Position numbers and translations under genes: made by a program. This document shows positions 61,529-64,000 of a stretch of DNA of 64,000 bases, piece by piece. The number at the start of each line of letters is the position of its first letter. The first letter of the stretch is position 1. This DNA comes from Ramazzottius varieornatus. Lineage: Eukaryota > Tardigrada > Eutardigrada > Parachela > Ramazzottiidae. A model generated the notes under the pieces. That model searched no databases and was not told where the DNA came from. It saw only the letters and a list, made by a program, of their open reading frames with translations. The stretch is from the NCBI GenBank assembly GCA_001949185.1, contig BDGG01000012.1:440824-504823 (forward strand), given 5' to 3'.

Positions 61529-62314
61529 TCATAGATATTTCGCATCCTTGTCTTTGGCTTGGCGAAGACCTTCCTCGATACCCGTCATGACAAGAGTCAG
61601 CACGGCATCCCAAGCTTCTATGTCGAATTCAGGTCCGCAAATTTTGACGAACAGTTCGTTCAGGTCATGTTGCAAAGCTTGGAAGTTTTCGGGAGCAAGT
61701 CCGCGAGACCGGTGGTTGGCACCTTGTCGAAGAAGTTCCGCTATGAGCTTCGGCGGATTGTCCAAGAGGATTAAAAACTGGCCCAACTTCTTCAGCACGA
61801 TCGTTCCGTGGGCTTTCAGGCGAGGCGTTTGGGCTAATCTGCTCATATCGTTCTGCTTGAGAAACGGAAGTAACCCCATCCAATCTGGATGCTTACTGAC
61901 ATATCTATAGAAACATTCAGCATTCAGCTCGGGAGTGCCAGAATTCAGTTTTAAAGAACCAAATGGGAGACTGGTAAACGAGACGAACAGCATCGTTATC
62001 TCAACTGGCGCACGATCTCAGTGTGATGGGCTGGCAGCGTGCGCCACTTCAAAGTGCGAACTTGTCGAATTTCTAAGTGACGCACGTTCTCAGCATTATC
62101 GGCTGGAAAGAGCACGCCACTGAATATTGCAATCCTGATAGGTTTCGCTTGCCGGTCTCTCAAAATTAATCATCCCTTACGCAACAAAGAGTTCCAGGCC
62201 ATATTCAGGTAAACGCTTCTCAATGAGTTTCCAGTTATGCCGAACGGCACGAATGTGGTTCTTCGTCAGGCCAGTCTGTGGATCGGGAATATCCCTGGCT
62301 ACACAATTTCCCAT
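61529..62314 (-). CDS. Globin with N-terminal acylation signal
   Basis: Two exons, minus: 62314-62181 and 61904-61529 (169 aa). Oxygen-binding globin fold: proline in the C region after LFVAYVSKHPDW, F59 at the CD corner, distal His H77 (LKAHGTIVL, E7) and proximal His H109 (GANHRSRGL, F8). The N-terminus MGNC gives Gly2 for myristoylation and Cys4 for palmitoylation, as in membrane-bound invertebrate globins and globin X. The single intron is phase 2 at the end of helix B, which matches the ancient B12.2 globin intron; the usual G7.0 intron is absent. Role inferred: membrane-associated redox or NO chemistry rather than bulk O2 transport. Longer in-frame starts exist upstream (62365) but would hide the MGNC signal. 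Confidence 0.9.
61966..62161. repeat. Palindromic intron element, copy 17 (double core)
   Basis: In globin intron 61905-62180. Ends GAGACTGGTAAACGAGACG and CGCTTGCCGGTCTC; cores CAACTGGCGCACG, CGTGCGCCACTTC, TAAGTGACGCACG, GCACGCCACTG. Confidence 0.9.
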
Positions 62315-62804
62315 CGATTTATATCGAAAGACAGACCCAAACCAGAGTTCAGGACAAATGAACACAGAGTAATATCAAGGTAAGCAGACAGTAGAACAGT
62401 AGCAAGTGACCATTACTTCCACCGCTCCAATAAATTCCAGTCCTGAAGACCTCAACCTTAGTACACTTCGAAGTCGACAGGGAATATGGTGTAAATTTAA
62501 TGATTCCAAAAACAGTCCGGGAAAAATTCACCTGACAACATCACATTCGACGAGCATCGCACAGTGAACAAATTCGTTCACGAGCAGACCAAGATCAAAA
62601 AGGAACGTAAAGTGTGGGTTAAAACTTTGAGATTCTGGAGAACGAAGTTCAAAAGTCGTGTGAAAACACAGGTAGTTGAAATACTGTGCTAGTCAACAGA
62701 GATTCAGCTTTTCTTCCTCGTTGAGAAGGATCAAGTTGCCACAGATACATTTCCACACATGAGAAACAGGAACGACTTCCGGGTAACAGGAACTCATCTG
62801 TCAG
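62315..62804. other. Intergenic: SLC35B2 to globin
   Basis: Both genes on minus; 3' flank of SLC35B2 and globin promoter. No gene or RNA recognised. Confidence 0.45.
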
Positions 62805-63986
62805 CTAGCTTCCGCCCTTTGGACGTAACCCACGCCAAGCCGCATACCCTTCGTAGAAAAGAGCAATAAAAACGAGAACGACACCAAAGACACCCACTGG
62901 AGGAACCACATGGCCAAAGAAGAAGCAAGAGAGCGGAACAGCAATGGCCTGTCGGACTGTCATGATCGTTGTGAATACTGCGGCCCCGAAGAGCCCAATC
63001 GTTGTGTAAATGAACAACTGCCCCACAGTCTGACACAAGGACGACACTAGGACATCCCGAAAGAAGTCGGGATGACGGAATGCAAACCGAAAGCTGGAGA
63101 TGAAACCTCCCTGTTCGATCAAACTGATACCGGCCAGAATCACAGAGAAGAAGTTGATGCCATACATCATCTGCATGGACGTCAGACCCGCGTGCCCGTC
63201 CTTCTTAGACTCTTTCTTCAGCTGCTCTTGCCAGGTCGAGGTGAAGCTGTCGAAGACGATGTAGCCTACGAGGACCGCGGTACCGAGAACGCTGGAAATC
63301 AGGTTGCTGTTAGATGTATTCCCGTCCCAGCGAGAGTATAGGAATATCGACATCCCAACTGTTATCAAGCCTGCGCTTAGGTACTGGCCGAGTGGGTAAA
63401 CTTTCCCACTGACCACTTTTCCCATCAGCATCACTATAAAGAGAGGCACTGACTCAGAAGGAGATTTCATGATTAGCACCAAGACAAACAAATTCGGCCA
63501 GTTTGTTTCTCCAAGTGGCGCACGCTTCGGGCCAATAACATCGAAAACATGCGCCACCCAGGCAACAGCCGTGTCCAGTTCATTTGTGAAGCTCCTAAAT
63601 TTCATTCGCTGAATTATTCTAAGTCCAAATATTAAGAAATTCATACCTGGGATAATTTTGGATGCTTTAGCGAGGACTTGCGTGGGGAAGCTGACGTACT
63701 TCAACGCTTCGTACTGGAACCATGAGCTCATGACATTCGAGAACGACGCGAAGGAGAACTTGTAGAACGGAACTCGAAGGACTGGTTGTCGCTTCCATGT
63801 GACAAACATGTAAGTACCGCTAAACAACAGCGCCATGACACGGTTCATGAATACTAAAAACTGCGAGTCTTCAAAGCGTTCCCCATCGTAAGGGCGGGTA
63901 AGGAACCTCTCTTGGAGGAAACCCCAGCGTAGAAAAAGGACCTGGAGACCCAGGAAGCAGATGACAAACTGCAGCCATCGTGGCAT
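62805..63986 (-). CDS. SLC35B2: PAPS transporter SLC35B2 (PAPST1), 5' end probably beyond the window
   Basis: Two exons seen, minus: up to 63647, then 63433-62805 (322 aa from the ATG at 63986). Golgi antiporter bringing the sulfate donor PAPS into the lumen. Seen: nucleotide-sugar-transporter fold with about 8-10 hydrophobic segments; WGFLQERFLTRPY, FEDSQFLVFMNRV, SWFQYEALKYVSFPTQVLAK, then joined across the intron KIIP-VMLMGKVVSG, and FGAAVFTTIMTVRQA near the end. The vertebrate protein has about 110 residues before this point, and the frame stays open to the window edge, so upstream exons are likely missing. The 213-nt intron is itself free of stops and in frame. Confidence 0.92.
   Translation of the reverse strand: MPRWLQFVICFLGLQVLFLRWGFLQERFLTRPYDGERFEDSQFLVFMNRVMALLFSGTYMFVTWKRQPVLRVPFYKFSFASFSNVMSSWFQYEALKYVSFPTQVLAKASKIIPGMNFLIFGLRIIQRMKFRSFTNELDTAVAWVAHVFDVIGPKRAPLGETNWPNLFVLVLIMKSPSESVPLFIVMLMGKVVSGKVYPLGQYLSAGLITVGMSIFLYSRWDGNTSNSNLISSVLGTAVLVGYIVFDSFTSTWQEQLKKESKKDGHAGLTSMQMMYGINFFSVILAGISLIEQGGFISSFRFAFRHPDFFRDVLVSSLCQTVGQLFIYTTIGLFGAAVFTTIMTVRQAIAVPLSCFFFGHVVPPVGVFGVVLVFIALFYEGYAAWRGLRPKGGS
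63484..63588. repeat. Palindromic intron element, copy 18
   Basis: In SLC35B2 intron 63434-63646. Cores CCAAGTGGCGCACG and ATGCGCCACCCAGG; left end GACAAACAAATTCGG. Confidence 0.8.
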
Positions 63987-64000
63987 CCTCGACCAGAATC

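Noticed and set aside
1..64000. The palindromic elements as introners (intron-creating transposons)
   Set aside because: Removing the element usually leaves a normal-sized intron, splice sites lie tens of bases outside the element, and one host intron is the ancient globin B12.2 intron. Insertion into existing introns fits better, though intron-less orthologues have not been checked.
1..64000. tRNA genes, CRISPR arrays, prophage or bacterial operons
   Set aside because: None seen. I could not recognise a tRNA cloverleaf by eye, and the DNA is plainly an intron-containing animal genome.

Overview
This window is nuclear DNA of a small, compact animal genome. From my exon models about 36 kb (57%) is coding, about 15 kb is intron and about 12.6 kb is intergenic. 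Introns are mostly 50-110 nt with GT-AG ends. Every gene I can name is a eukaryotic one. The repertoire (astacin and trypsin-like secreted proteins, an N-myristoylated globin, DCAF1, VPS15, RBBP6, ARMC5), the gene density and the balanced base composition fit a small ecdysozoan. A tardigrade is my best guess, but nothing here proves it.

Layout. The left part holds the 3' end of MRM3 (mitochondrial rRNA methyltransferase), a secreted astacin-fold protein that has lost its zinc site, RBBP6 (minus), an unrecognised gene, then DCAF1 (minus) head-to-head with VPS15/PIK3R4 (plus). The middle holds pyrroline-5-carboxylate reductase, a ZCCHC2/14-like protein, a BTB-BACK protein with an apparent frameshift, the GINS subunit SLD5, a Ser/Arg-rich unknown, a single-pass tyrosine-motif adaptor resembling PAG1/LAT, ARMC5, and a secreted protein with three tandem serine-protease domains. 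The right part holds a coiled-coil tail-anchored protein, the tRNA-splicing endonuclease subunit TSEN34, ribosomal protein eL14 with two box C/D snoRNA-like sequences in its introns, a HYR-like secreted protein, a short intronless asparaginase, acid sphingomyelinase, prohibitin-2, an acylated globin and the PAPS transporter SLC35B2.

The most striking non-gene signal is a family of about 100-190 bp palindromic elements. The hairpin arms carry the core CAAGTGGCGCACG / CGTGCGCCACTTG, and the ends resemble GAGCTCGGCAAACAAACTCG. I count 18 copies and all 18 lie in introns, none in the intergenic DNA. Subtracting the element usually leaves an intron of ordinary size (about 40-110 nt), so they look inserted into existing introns. 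One copy is nested inside a second terminal-inverted-repeat element with a TAA target duplication.

The genes are mostly unrelated housekeeping or secreted functions, not a pathway cluster. Several neighbours are divergent and probably share promoters (RBBP6 with the 10.6 kb gene, DCAF1 with VPS15, the BTB gene with SLD5, TSEN34 with eL14, ASM with PHB2). Exon models were built by eye from splice signals and checked by phase; all close in frame except the BTB gene.
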